This document shows positions 37,141-46,347 of a stretch of DNA of 64,000 nucleotides, piece after piece. The notes beneath the pieces were generated by a model that did no database searches, had not been told where the DNA came from, and was given only the letters and a program-made list of their open reading frames with translations. The stretch covers positions 99,439 to 163,438 of the forward strand of contig JAJPGY010000032.1 of NCBI GenBank assembly GCA_021325555.1. The letters are read 5' to 3'. The number at the start of each line of letters is the position of its first letter. The stretch's first letter is position 1. The DNA is from Pseudomonadota bacterium (GTDB lineage: Bacteria > Cyanobacteriota > Vampirovibrionia > Obscuribacterales > Obscuribacteraceae). Position numbers and translations under genes: made by a program.

Positions 37141-38547
37141 TCAGGCGTGCCTGGTCTTCTGCAGCGACCTTGCACGGGCCTCCAGTTTCTGAGCCGCGGC
37201 CGGGTGATTGGTCTTGCGCAGCAGCGAAGCGTAGTCGGTGAGCATGGTGGCAAGCCGGGGATCGTTCGGCCCGTAATTCTCTTCGGAGACGGCCAGCGCC
37301 AGCCTGTACAGCGGCTCGGCCTGAGAGAGCTTGCCGCGGCGCGAGCAGACGCCGGCCAGGCTGTGCAGACGCTCTGCCACGGTCGGATCGTCCGGGCGGC
37401 GGTGCTTTTCATAAATGGCCAGCGCCCGCCTCAAGAGCTCCTGCGACTTGTCGTACCGGTCCTCGGTGCAATAGGCAATCGCCAGATCATTGAGAATGCG
37501 GGCGATGCGCGGGTCGTTCGGTCCCGCCTCGTCCTTGTAAATCTGCATGGCCTGCTCCAGGAGATGCTGGGCTTTCTTGTATTTGCCGTCGTTTAGATAA
37601 GCCTCGGACAGCAGCTGCAGAGCCTCGGCCACGGCCGGCGTGTTGCCTTCCCTGACCTCGCGGACCTCGAGGATCGTGTCGTAGATCGGCTCAGCCTTTG
37701 ACCACTGCCCCTTTTTCAGATAGCCTTCGGCCAGCGACTCGAGCGACCTGCCCACCCGCAGCGACGGCGGCAGCACCGCCGGCGCCGGCGCCAGCTCGCA
37801 AATCTCCCTGGCCAGCCCGTAGTTGCCGGCCAGGCTCGAGGTGGCGGCGACCGAGTCGAGCACGAGCATGACCGTGGCCACAAGCGCCAGCCCGAGGGCG
37901 CACGCATAGATTGTTTTGCCGGTGACATCGAGGGGCCGGTAGCGGCGCTCCAGCTCGAGCAGCGCCGGCGCCACCTGCGAGCTGCGGAAGCGCCCGGATT
38001 CTCTCAGGAAGTTCAGGTACCTGAGCTCGGTGTGGACATGGAAGGCCGACCGGCTCTTCAGCCCCTGCCGCGCGTTGATGGCTATGGCGCGCCCGAACAG
38101 GGCCTCCGCCTCGTCGTAAGCCCCGTCTTCCGTAAGACAGTCAGCCAGCGCCACGCAACACTGAGCGACGGCGGCGCTCTCTTGCCCGCACCACCTCTCG
38201 CTCATGCGCAGGCCGAACCTCCATACATGCTCGAAGATGCTGCGGCGCACGATGATCAGGAAGACGAGCGGCATCAGCGAAACGAGCGAGGCAAGCGAGA
38301 ACAAGGAGATATCGGCAAACGACGGCTCCGGGATTTGCAAGTCCGCGAAGTGGAGGATCCAGAAAAAGAAAAAGATCTCGGCCAGTATGACCAGGGCGGA
38401 GGCGATCAAGGCGCTGGTCAGAACAAGCCGCCCGATGCGCTCTAACTTAGGCCTGTGTGGACTGTCATGGGAGACCATCCCGCTCAATTCCCCATTTTCC
38501 GGCCGCCCGAGGATCCGGGCGACGGAGTGCTTGAAAAACGCCAACAC
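37141..38547 (-). CDS. Membrane-anchored kinesin-light-chain-like TPR protein
   Basis: The 468-residue protein has two hydrophobic helices near the N-terminus (ASALVILAEIFFFFWIL and ISLFSLASLVSLMPLVFLII), a third near residue 230 (ACALGLALVATVMLVLD), then repeated 42-residue TPR units of KLC type such as KYKKAQHLLEQAMQIYKDEA followed by GPNDPRIARILNDLAIAY. It is probably a protein-interaction scaffold at the membrane. The start could be GTG 38547 or ATG 38478. Related TPR genes sit at 54638 and 55311. Confidence 0.8.
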   Translation of the reverse strand: MLAFFKHSVARILGRPENGELSGMVSHDSPHRPKLERIGRLVLTSALIASALVILAEIFFFFWILHFADLQIPEPSFADISLFSLASLVSLMPLVFLIIVRRSIFEHVWRFGLRMSERWCGQESAAVAQCCVALADCLTEDGAYDEAEALFGRAIAINARQGLKSRSAFHVHTELRYLNFLRESGRFRSSQVAPALLELERRYRPLDVTGKTIYACALGLALVATVMLVLDSVAATSSLAGNYGLAREICELAPAPAVLPPSLRVGRSLESLAEGYLKKGQWSKAEPIYDTILEVREVREGNTPAVAEALQLLSEAYLNDGKYKKAQHLLEQAMQIYKDEAGPNDPRIARILNDLAIAYCTEDRYDKSQELLRRALAIYEKHRRPDDPTVAERLHSLAGVCSRRGKLSQAEPLYRLALAVSEENYGPNDPRLATMLTDYASLLRKTNHPAAAQKLEARARSLQKTRHA

Positions 38548-38752
38548 CTCTGGATGCCCTCGAGTCTAGCGAGAATTTGTGACAAAGTTATGGAATCGAA
38601 GTGTTGAGAGGATAATTTTTCAGCCTGTCGATCGGCAAGCCACTCGGGCGCACCGCTGGTTACCGCCTTCCTTAATTTAGGCCGGCCGGAGGACGCCGGG
38701 GCGGAAAGGCAAACCTGCCGCCGGAAGCGGGGCGCGAAACCTGGCGTTCTGC

Positions 38753-39235
38753 TCACGGTCCGGCAGCGCGGCCGAACAAGATGTCCTTGAATTGCCTTAT
38801 GCGCTGGAAGATGTCGCGGCGCGCAGGCGGCGATGCCGGCCGCTGCTGCGCGTCATCCGCCCGCGCGACCGCTTGCTCGCCGGGCCCCCCGGCGCGTGCA
38901 GACTGCTGGCGCCGGTGCCATTCGGTGAGGAAGCTCCTCATCCGTTGCTGCTCCGCCGTCTCCACTTGCGGCTGCCCGGGCCCGGTGGACGGCTCGTAAA
39001 GATCCAGCCGTGGCGGCCAGCCGGCGTTATTGGCCCGGATCTCGGCAAGAGCCGCCTCGCCCTGCTTGGCTGTCGCCAGCTGGCGCCACTGCTCGATGCT
39101 CCTGTCGTCATAGCTTGCCGCGTACGCAGCGTCGCCAGCCCTGGCCAGGACGGCCTCGGGATTGGGGGCGGGCAGATCCGTGACCGGGGACCGATCGAGC
39201 CGCGAGACGTCTGAAGCTGCCTGCCGTTCGCCCAT
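38753..39235 (-). CDS. Hydrophilic protein of unknown function
   Basis: ATG 39235 with GAGG 6 bases upstream gives 160 residues; the open frame extends to 39355. The protein is charged and disorder-prone (EWHRRQQSARAGGPGEQAVA) with a short C-terminal helical part, DIFQRIRQFKDILFG. An AT-rich stretch 39275-39320, with TATATT on the minus strand at 39282-39287, may hold its promoter. It may be read together with the TPR gene downstream. No family recognised. Confidence 0.55.
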   Translation of the reverse strand: MGERQAASDVSRLDRSPVTDLPAPNPEAVLARAGDAAYAASYDDRSIEQWRQLATAKQGEAALAEIRANNAGWPPRLDLYEPSTGPGQPQVETAEQQRMRSFLTEWHRRQQSARAGGPGEQAVARADDAQQRPASPPARRDIFQRIRQFKDILFGRAAGP

Positions 39236-39409
39236 CTGCCGCCTCGCTGTCTCCCGGTATCCGTCCGTCAAGGACAGTCTAAATATAAGCCGTATAAAAG
39301 TAATGAAAGTTCCGTGGAATTTTCGTGAACAGAAGTCTAATTGTGAACTGAGCAAGGGCGCGGCCTCAGGCGAGCGGCGCCCGGAGTTTGTCCTGTTGCC
39401 GGCGCTGCC

Positions 39410-42400
39410 CTAGTAGGCGCCGCGCTTTGTAGGCCCCCTGCCCAGGAAACGGGCGATCGGCAAGGGGAATCGCCGGGCCGGCGTCGGCGCCGCACCGCCG
39501 GCGGTACCGGATGCAGCGCCGGCGGCAAACGGCGGGCTGCCGGCCGGGGCGACGCCCATCGCCTTGCCCAGCGCCGTGTCCAGCACCTCGCGGTTGACCT
39601 GCGTCTCCTCGACTATGGTCACGATGTTCTCCGCCACGGCTTCCGGGCCTCGCTTCTCGTAGAACTCGACTATGTCCTCCCACACCGGCAACTCCAGGGG
39701 CTGCCGGCTCTTCAGCTGGATCACCCGCTTGCCGTCGACAATGCTCTCCTTGATGTTGCTGCTGTTGAGATCGGCTATCAGCCAGGCCAGATTGGCGTCA
39801 TGGAAATAGGCTTCCGCGATGCTCTGAAGCGTATCCCTGGTGGACACCAGGACCGTCGGCCGGTACAAGACATTGCCCTGCGGCGCGGCGTTCTTGCTCG
39901 CTTCCTGAAATGCCTCCTCGGCCAGCGCGTCGACAAGCTGCCTGTACTTCTCCGCCGCCTCGAGCTTGCCGGTCGCCGGCAGCCCCACTTCACGCTCCTG
40001 CGCCTGCTCGCCGGATTCGCCCTTGACCGCCTGCCGCCCCTCCTCCTCCGTCCGCTGCCCGCGCCCGGACTGTTGCGGGCGGACTGCGGTCGGATGCTCG
40101 GAAGGCTGTGCGCTTCGTCCGGCTTCGACCGCCCGCTGCGCCATCGCCGCCTGGGCGTACGCTACCGCGGCCGGCTTGTCGCCGTGCTGGCCGGGGCCGC
40201 CGGCTTTCGGCTCGTTCGCCCGCCCCCTGGCGGCATCTCCCCAGCCCAGGGCCTTGCCGGCGGCGGCAAACGCGACCGCCAGGGCCGCCTCGACACCCGG
40301 CAGCCGGAGGTCGCCGATTCGTGTCGGGCTGACAAACGTGCGGGAATCCTTCTCGCCCTGCCGCGGCTCCTTGTCACCCCGGCGAACGGTTCCGGTCACC
40401 CGGCGCCCGCCCCCGTCGGCATCACCGGGCAGCCGGCCCGGCACCGCCGGCTCCCGCCCGGGAACCCGCTCCGGCTGCTGAAGTCCGGGCACCAGAGCCT
40501 TGTCCGGGCGATTGCGGGCGATGCCGCCGGCGGCAATTACGGCCGCCAGCGCCACCTCCGTGCCGAAGATGTAGCGCCTGTCGATGCGCGTATTGGCGGT
40601 GAGCCTGCCCTGCTCCCGCATACCGAAGGTCCGGCTTATACCCGCCTCATAGACGCCGGCGGCACCCGGCGCGCGCGGGCCGGCAGCCGGGGCCCTGTCG
40701 GCAATGTCCGGTCTCCTCCTGGCCACCCCTGCCGCAGCGATGACCGCGGCTATCGCCACCTCGGTGCCGAAAATGTAGCGGCGGTCGATCCTCGTGGTGG
40801 GGACAAAGGCGCGCGAGCCGCTCATTGGCAAACCGGTCACCGGGTCGATGCGCGTCAGACCGGGCGCCGCCGGTCGCCCGGTCACACCGGGCCCGCCCTC
40901 GGGAGCGCCTGCCCGGCCGGGCGCGGCAACGATGGTCCTGCCGATCACCGCCCTCACGGCGCCGGGCAAGGCGGAGACAGGCTGCCGCCCCGTCACGTCA
41001 GCCCTGACGGCCCTTACGTAGTCGAGCGGCCGGGTGATGGCCGAGGCCGGCAGCTGGTTGAGCCTGACCGCGCTCTCCAGGCGCTCGATGTTGCGCGCGA
41101 GATCGATCGAGCCTTTGAGCACGACAGCGTCTTTGGCGGCCGCCCTGGCCTGACCCGCGGTAGCAGGTGCCGGGCGGCCGGTCGCATCGGCCAGCGGCCT
41201 GAGGGCGGCAGACAGGTTGGCCACGTGGAGATCCGAGCCGGGGCGCGCGGCGGCGCCGGCCGCATCCCTGGCCCTTGACGGGTCCGCCCGGTTGCCCGGC
41301 TGAGCCGGGGCGGACGTTCTGTCCGCCGCCCGGGCGGCGGCAGGGCCCCCGCTCAGATCGGCGCCGGGCAGACCCTTGCCGGCACCGGCCAGGTCCGCGT
41401 GCGCCGGGCGGCCGCCGCCGGCGCGCTGCGACTGCGGAGCCTGGGACTGCCTGTCGCCCAGGTCGGCCGCGCGCCCGGGCTTGTTTGCGCCAGGCACGCT
41501 GTCGGCGCGGCCGCGCTCCGGCGCCGCGCGAGCGTCCTGCGCCGCGCGAGCGTCCTGCGCAATCTTCACCGGCGGCAGGTGGGGGGAATCGGCAGTCCCG
41601 GCGGGGTGGGGCGTTGGCTGAGATTCTCCGGGCAGGCGGCTGCCCTGCCGGGAAGACTCGCCGGGCGGCGGTTCGCTGCTTCCCGCCCTCGAGGTCCGCT
41701 CCACCTGCGGCCCCCCGGTCGTGCTGCCGCTCAATGTCCGGCCCTCGGTCGTTCTCGAGGATGTGGCATTAGCCTCGCTGCCGGGGGACGTCCTGGAATC
41801 GCCCCTGGCTGAAGCCCCGGCACCGCTGGCCGATCTGTCGAGACCTTGCCGGGTGGTTTGCGACCCGGCCGTTGCGCCGGCATCCGGCTGCTGGCCGGAC
41901 CGCGAGTTTGCGCTCCTTGAGCGGGACTGAAGCGAGCCGTCGCCTGATACCACAGATGGTGCGCTCTGGCCGCTTCTGCCGGGGGTGCCCTGATCGCCCA
42001 CCGTCCGCCCGCTATGCGGCTCCTGCGCGGTCGAGGCAGACCCCGGCTGGTTCCCGGTCCTGGGCTCGGTTTGTTGTGTTCCGGTGCGGGCGCCGGTGCT
42101 TGTGTCGCCGGGCGGCGATCGATACGGCATCGAGTCGGCGCGGGACTGAACAGCCTCCTCGAACTGCTTCTTGAAAGCCTCCTGGTCCACCAGCGGCACC
42201 TGGTTGCCGATGTTGTCGTGAAACTGGTGGTAGTAACTGAGGTCGCTGCGCTGCGCCGGCGTCAGCTTGTCCGCCGTGGTCTGCCCGGAGTCTATCTCAT
42301 GCTGGAGGGTAATGCCGTTGCTCAGGCGGCGGACGGCCTGAGGGTCGAGCCTGTCGACAGCCTGCTGCGGGGTGACCCCGGTGAACGCGTAGATCGCCTT

Positions 42401-42574
42401 GTTTTTGGTCTCGCCTACAGCCACCTGCGCCTGGTGAAGGTTGTCCTGTACCCACCTGGATATTCCATCCAGCGGATTGGATCCCTGGTGCTGCTCAGGG
42501 TTCGTCCGGGCGGGGTCGGATGAGCCGCCCGGATGCGAGGCGTCAAAAGATCGCTTGTTCGAACCCCCACCCAT
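39410..42574 (-). CDS. Giant low-complexity protein with hydrophobic repeats and a LysM-like C-terminus
   Basis: From ATG 42574 (GGAGGGG 9 bases upstream) the protein has 1054 residues. Residues about 1-130 are helical (QAVDRLDPQAVRRLSNGITL). A long Ser/Gly/Thr/Arg/Ala-rich disordered stretch follows. Around residues 593, 661 and 750 are three related segments, RIDRRYIFGTEVAIAAVIAA, RIDRRYIFGTEVALAAVIAA and a diverged LPGVEAALAVAFAAAG, each 15-20 residues hydrophobic. Near 900-940 there is a LysM-like segment (VLVSTRDTLQSIAEAYFHDA, NLAWLIADLN). No N-terminal signal peptide is visible. It may be a surface or structural protein exported by a non-Sec route, but the function is unknown. Confidence 0.75.
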   Translation of the reverse strand: MGGGSNKRSFDASHPGGSSDPARTNPEQHQGSNPLDGISRWVQDNLHQAQVAVGETKNKAIYAFTGVTPQQAVDRLDPQAVRRLSNGITLQHEIDSGQTTADKLTPAQRSDLSYYHQFHDNIGNQVPLVDQEAFKKQFEEAVQSRADSMPYRSPPGDTSTGARTGTQQTEPRTGNQPGSASTAQEPHSGRTVGDQGTPGRSGQSAPSVVSGDGSLQSRSRSANSRSGQQPDAGATAGSQTTRQGLDRSASGAGASARGDSRTSPGSEANATSSRTTEGRTLSGSTTGGPQVERTSRAGSSEPPPGESSRQGSRLPGESQPTPHPAGTADSPHLPPVKIAQDARAAQDARAAPERGRADSVPGANKPGRAADLGDRQSQAPQSQRAGGGRPAHADLAGAGKGLPGADLSGGPAAARAADRTSAPAQPGNRADPSRARDAAGAAARPGSDLHVANLSAALRPLADATGRPAPATAGQARAAAKDAVVLKGSIDLARNIERLESAVRLNQLPASAITRPLDYVRAVRADVTGRQPVSALPGAVRAVIGRTIVAAPGRAGAPEGGPGVTGRPAAPGLTRIDPVTGLPMSGSRAFVPTTRIDRRYIFGTEVAIAAVIAAAGVARRRPDIADRAPAAGPRAPGAAGVYEAGISRTFGMREQGRLTANTRIDRRYIFGTEVALAAVIAAGGIARNRPDKALVPGLQQPERVPGREPAVPGRLPGDADGGGRRVTGTVRRGDKEPRQGEKDSRTFVSPTRIGDLRLPGVEAALAVAFAAAGKALGWGDAARGRANEPKAGGPGQHGDKPAAVAYAQAAMAQRAVEAGRSAQPSEHPTAVRPQQSGRGQRTEEEGRQAVKGESGEQAQEREVGLPATGKLEAAEKYRQLVDALAEEAFQEASKNAAPQGNVLYRPTVLVSTRDTLQSIAEAYFHDANLAWLIADLNSSNIKESIVDGKRVIQLKSRQPLELPVWEDIVEFYEKRGPEAVAENIVTIVEETQVNREVLDTALGKAMGVAPAGSPPFAAGAASGTAGGAAPTPARRFPLPIARFLGRGPTKRGAY

Positions 42575-42851
42575 CGCTGCGGTCCCCTCCTGCTTGCGGC
42601 CCTGATACCAATCTAATCCATAGAAGCCGCCCGTGATCGATCTGCCCGGTTCAAACAGGTTCCACACTGCTTGCCGGGGATAGGCGCCAACCGGACCGGC
42701 ATGCTTTCCGCGCTGGCCCGCGCATTCCCGGCAAGGAACCTCAAGATCGCCGCCTGCACAGATTGTAAGGGTAGAGCGTCCCGGGGTCACTGTGCAATTG
42801 CCCAGTCAGGCCGCCAATGACCTGAGCGGCTGGCAATGGAAGGGCTGGCGG

Positions 42852-43250
42852 TCAGTGGCTGGCCAGCCCGGGCGCGCTGGCGTAGCCCGAGGGCAGGACC
42901 GTGCCGGTGACGCTGGTGGTCGCAGCCATCGGTCCGTAGGCGCCAGCGGTGGCCAGAGAGGGCGGGGTGTTTATGTTTTGCTGGTCCTGCATCATGATCT
43001 CCTGAACCAGGAGCTGATAGCTGTTCCAGGGCTGCTGCGGCTGGAAGTGCAGGTACTCGTAGAGGTCGCCTGCGCGGGCGTCGCCCTCGAAATCCGGGAG
43101 AATGAAAAGCGGCGCAATGCCGGTTCCGGTTCCGGTCGTCGATCCCGAGTAGCCGCCGTAATTTTGAGCCTGCGCAGACGGGACACCCAATCCTGTAAGA
43201 AGCAGGCAGGAGGCCGCGGCAATGATTTTGGTGAGTGACGGATCGCGCAT
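42852..43250 (-). CDS. Small exported protein of unknown function
   Basis: The 132-residue protein has a clear signal peptide (IIAAASCLLLTGLGVPSAQA, cleaved before QNYGG), a Gly/Thr/Ser-rich start of the mature chain, and a middle part DLYEYLHFQPQQPWNSYQLL with QEIMMQDQQ. GAGG lies just before the ATG at 43250. It lies upstream of the giant low-complexity gene on the same strand, about 280 bases apart, and could be functionally linked. No family recognised. Confidence 0.65.
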   Translation of the reverse strand: MRDPSLTKIIAAASCLLLTGLGVPSAQAQNYGGYSGSTTGTGTGIAPLFILPDFEGDARAGDLYEYLHFQPQQPWNSYQLLVQEIMMQDQQNINTPPSLATAGAYGPMAATTSVTGTVLPSGYASAPGLASH

Positions 43251-43606
43251 GCGTCATTTCCTCCGGGATACAAACACTCCAGTGTCTATGGCTGCCCATC
43301 GAACGGGACGGCGTCGGCTTGGAGGGTACCCAACTATAGGCGCCGCCGCCGGGCGTGACAATCCCTTTTCTGCGGGAATTCCCATGGCAGAAGCGGTTTG
43401 GCATGCGGGGAATACGAAGATCCGCCCGGGAGGCCGCGGGCATGCACCGGCAATCCCTGTTCTGCCAGCAATGGCGCCATTTCAGGACAGGAGACTAAAG
43501 ACCACCAGCGGAACAATGGCTTAAAGACTGGCGTCTTAAATTCAGAAGCGCCTATCCAGTTCCTTTCACTTGCACAAGAACACCACCAAAGGAGGTGTTG
43601 CTTTTG
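43251..43606. other. 356-base divergent intergenic region
   Basis: It separates the small exported protein gene (leftward) from the LRV gene (rightward). The stretch 43525-43545 carries an imperfect dyad (TTAAAGAC then GTCTTAA) that could be an operator, and a full anti-SD match AAAGGAGGTG sits at 43588-43597. I find no further gene. Confidence 0.5.
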
Positions 43607-44131
43607 ATGACCGGTAAACCTGACGACAGCCTTTATTTTGAGGGGGCGCCAGAAAGACGATCCTGGAGAAGCCTGTCGTTTCTCAAATTCATCGCCAACA
43701 ACCCGAAATCACCGCCCGACCTGCTGTCTTTCCTGTCCCAGCACAAGTCGGATGCGTTGCTCGAGCGGATCGCCTCCAATCCCAGCTGCAGCGCGCGCCT
43801 GATGAGGAAGCTTTCCAGGCACCCGTCTTTCGAGGTTCGCTACGCTTTGTGCGAGAACCCCGCTCTGACCGGGGAGTCTGCTCGCACCCTGGCAGCCGAT
43901 GAGAACGTGGACGTGCGGTACAACCTGGCAGAGAATCCCCACATATCTGCCGAGATTCTCGAGCAGCTGGCCATGGACGCCAACCCGTACGTTGCCGCGC
44001 GAGCTGCCCGCACTTTACAAAAGCTCGCCCGGCCGGCAGGCGCGCTGCACAGGATCTTCCAGTTTTTCACGCCCGGCCCGCACGCTCGCGACAGGTCCCG
44101 TTCCTCTGGGAAACGGAACATCGCCGGCTGA
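43607..44131 (+). CDS. Leucine-rich-repeat-variant (LRV/HEAT-like) protein
   Basis: ATG 43607 follows the strong Shine-Dalgarno AAAGGAGGTG, giving 174 residues. About four 24-26-residue LRV-type repeats are visible, each with an NP turn: FIANNPKSPPDLLSFLSQ, IASNPSCSARLMRKLSRH, LCENPALTGESARTLAAD and LAENPHISAEILEQLAMD. LRV proteins in nitrogen fixers can carry an N-terminal Fe-S cluster, but no Cys cluster occurs here. A short Arg/Ser-rich tail ends the protein. It precedes mscS by 70 bases. Confidence 0.8.
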   Translation: MTGKPDDSLYFEGAPERRSWRSLSFLKFIANNPKSPPDLLSFLSQHKSDALLERIASNPSCSARLMRKLSRHPSFEVRYALCENPALTGESARTLAADENVDVRYNLAENPHISAEILEQLAMDANPYVAARAARTLQKLARPAGALHRIFQFFTPGPHARDRSRSSGKRNIAG

Positions 44132-44201
44132 GGGTCGTCGGCCTGCCTGAAGATTTAATTGCTTGATTGCCGGTACGGCTGCCCGAGATGGTAGACAGCT
44201 T

Positions 44202-45362
44202 ATGAGCACAGCCTTGCATATCTGGACTCAGATCTTGTCGGCGTTACAGCTGGAGCTGATCCGGCTGGAGGGAGCGCCGGTGACCGTCTGGTCTATTATC
44301 GAGTTCGTCGGCTTGACGTTTCTGCTTTTCGTTTTCGCGCCCAAGCTCAACGCGGCCTTGCTCAAGCGAATGCTGAGCAAGGTCAAAATCACCATGGACC
44401 TGCGCAAGCATGTGGTGCGCATCTCGCGTGCTGTTCTCTTGCTTGCCGGGCTGGCTTGCATTCTCCATTTGATCGGGCTGGACGGCTGGGTTTTTCTGCA
44501 GATGCGCCGCTTATACCTTCTTATCCAGGGAGTCATGGATCTGCAGCTGTTTAAGCTGGGCGCGACGCGCATCACTCTCCTGACGCTTATCTATCTTTTG
44601 ATCGTCTCCTACCTGCTTGTGCGCGGCAGCTCGGAGGTGCACCATCTGGTCTCCACACGGATCCTTGCCAAAACCAGGATGGATGCGGGGGCCCGGCAGA
44701 CAATCGCTTCAGCAGCGCGCTACGGGCTTATGTTCCTTGGCTTCATCGTGCTTTTGCAGACCGCGGGCATCGACATAAGCGCCCTGACCGTGGTGCTCGG
44801 TGCGCTGGGCATCGGCATCAGCTTCGGATTGCAGACGATTACCAACAACTTCATCAGCGGGTTGATCATCCTCTTCGAGCGCCCGATCAAGATAGGCGAT
44901 CGCATCCAGGTCGGCAGCGTCGTGGGAGAGGTGGTGGACATCTCGTTGCGGGCCACGACGGTGGTGACCAACGAGGGCATAGCCATTGTCGTCCCCAACT
45001 CGCAGTTCGTCACCAGCAACGTCATCAACTGGACCCACACCGGACGCACGGTCGGGCTCAAGTTCCCGATCAGCGTCCCGGCCAGGGGCCAGCCGGCGAA
45101 ATTGCAGAAGCTGCTGGTCGAGGCCGTGAAAGCTCACCCTGGCGTTCTCAACAGCCCGCCGCCGACCGCGCTAATCGAGGAGCTCTCGCAGGATTCCCTC
45201 AAGTTCTCCATTCGCTTCTGGACCGGCGACTTCCTGGCCGCGCCGGAGCGGCTCAAGAGCGAGCTTATCATGCTTATTTGCGAAAGGCTGGCCAAATCGG
45301 GGATCCATTTGATCAACGCGCCGCAGGAAGAGGAGGGCGAGGTGTTGAAGGCCGCCTCATGA
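44202..45362 (+). CDS. mscS: MscS-family mechanosensitive channel
   Basis: The 386-residue membrane protein has four to five hydrophobic helices and the MscS core: pore-lining helix ISALTVVLGALGIGISFGLQ, TITNNFISGLIILFERPIKI, GDRIQV, then the beta domain VVDISLRATTVVTNEGIAIV with VPNSQFVTSNVINWT. It releases solutes during hypo-osmotic shock. ATG 44202 is chosen because residues before it lack membrane character. It is tail-to-tail with the TPR lipoprotein gene. Confidence 0.93.
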   Translation: MSTALHIWTQILSALQLELIRLEGAPVTVWSIIEFVGLTFLLFVFAPKLNAALLKRMLSKVKITMDLRKHVVRISRAVLLLAGLACILHLIGLDGWVFLQMRRLYLLIQGVMDLQLFKLGATRITLLTLIYLLIVSYLLVRGSSEVHHLVSTRILAKTRMDAGARQTIASAARYGLMFLGFIVLLQTAGIDISALTVVLGALGIGISFGLQTITNNFISGLIILFERPIKIGDRIQVGSVVGEVVDISLRATTVVTNEGIAIVVPNSQFVTSNVINWTHTGRTVGLKFPISVPARGQPAKLQKLLVEAVKAHPGVLNSPPPTALIEELSQDSLKFSIRFWTGDFLAAPERLKSELIMLICERLAKSGIHLINAPQEEEGEVLKAAS

Positions 45363-45383
45363 ACGGGCGGCCGCGGCGCCCTC

Positions 45384-46175
45384 TTACCTGTCGCCTGCCC
45401 CCTGGAACGAGCTCAGGTATCTCTTGGCCTCCCCATTCTTGGGGTCCCGGGCCAGCACGTCTTTGAGCTCGGCCACGGCTGCCGTGGCGTCGCCTTTGTC
45501 ATGCAAAGCCACCGCCAGCCCGATGCGCGCCTCGAGATTGTCCGGGTTCAGCTCCACCGCCCGCTTCTCTTCGGCGATCCGCCCCGGGAGATCGCCGGAC
45601 TGCCCGAGGGCGCAAGCCAGCCGGTGATGCAGCGAGTCGTTGTCCGGATCTAGCTGCAGCGTGTAACGCAGCTCATCGATCGCCGCCTGCGCATCGCCCT
45701 TGCCAAGCGCCGCCTCGGCCAGCTGGCGGTGCCCGGCCACCTCGGCAGGCTCGAGCTCGATCGCCTTGCGCGCCTCGTCTTCCGCCTCGTCGAATCGCTG
45801 CCGGTGGTTGAGCGCGTCTGCCAGCACATAATGCGCAATGGCGTTTTTCGGATCGACCTGGACCCCCTGCTCGAGTATGGGAATCGCCTCGTCGTACTTC
45901 CCCTGCGTGGCCAGCACCACGCCCAGGTTGTTGGCCGCCGTCGAGCTGTGGGGCTCGAGCTTGAGCGCCTGACGATAATTCTTTTCGGCCCTGGCGTAGT
46001 CGCCGGCCTTGAAATACTCGTTGCCGGAGATCAGGTACTCGGTGGCGCTTTTCACCCCGCAACCGGCAAGGAGGAAGGCGCCGGCCAGAGCAACGGCGGC
46101 CCGGCACCAGCTTGGTGGACACCTGTAGCACCCGGCCTGGCGCCGCTGTGCCTTGCCTGAATAGCAAGAGGACAT
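45384..46175 (-). CDS. TPR lipoprotein
   Basis: ATG 46175 (GAGG 7 bases upstream) gives 263 residues. The lipobox AFLLAGC follows a signal region that is unusually long and rich in Arg and Cys. At least six TPR units follow (GNEYFKAGDYARAEKNYRQA, NNLGVVLATQGKYDEAIPIL, LADALNHRQRFDEAEDEARK). It would be a periplasmic, lipid-anchored scaffold, as PilF and BamD are, but similarity to either cannot be judged by eye. Confidence 0.85.
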   Translation of the reverse strand: MSSCYSGKAQRRQAGCYRCPPSWCRAAVALAGAFLLAGCGVKSATEYLISGNEYFKAGDYARAEKNYRQALKLEPHSSTAANNLGVVLATQGKYDEAIPILEQGVQVDPKNAIAHYVLADALNHRQRFDEAEDEARKAIELEPAEVAGHRQLAEAALGKGDAQAAIDELRYTLQLDPDNDSLHHRLACALGQSGDLPGRIAEEKRAVELNPDNLEARIGLAVALHDKGDATAAVAELKDVLARDPKNGEAKRYLSSFQGAGDR

Positions 46176-46284
46176 TCCAAAAGCCTCACGTCTAGCGCCT
46201 TTCGGCACCACCGCATTCTAACACCTTGGCGCCCGCCAGACCGAACCCGCCGGTCTGGACGAGCCCTCCTTATGAAAAAAATAT

Positions 46285-46313
46285 TTGGCAAAGATTTGCA
46301 AAGAACCTACAAT
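46285..46313 (+). promoter_or_regulatory. Near-consensus promoter for the Sm-like gene
   Basis: -35 TTGGCA (5/6), a 17-base AT-rich spacer and -10 TACAAT (5/6) at 46308-46313. The expected start near 46320 leaves a 28-base leader with GGGAGAGG before ATG 46348. It is the best sigma-70-type promoter in the window. Confidence 0.7.
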
Positions 46314-46347
46314 TAGACGTTCGCCACAGCGTACCTGGGAGAGGGCC

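Noticed and set aside
38484..38756. 90-residue minus-strand frame between the TPR gene and the hydrophilic protein gene
   Set aside because: Composition is Ser/Arg-rich without a ribosome-binding site, and it overlaps the TPR gene start.
41505..41560. Short tandem repeats as a CRISPR-like array
   Set aside because: The 18-base duplication is inside the coding frame of the giant protein and has no spacers.
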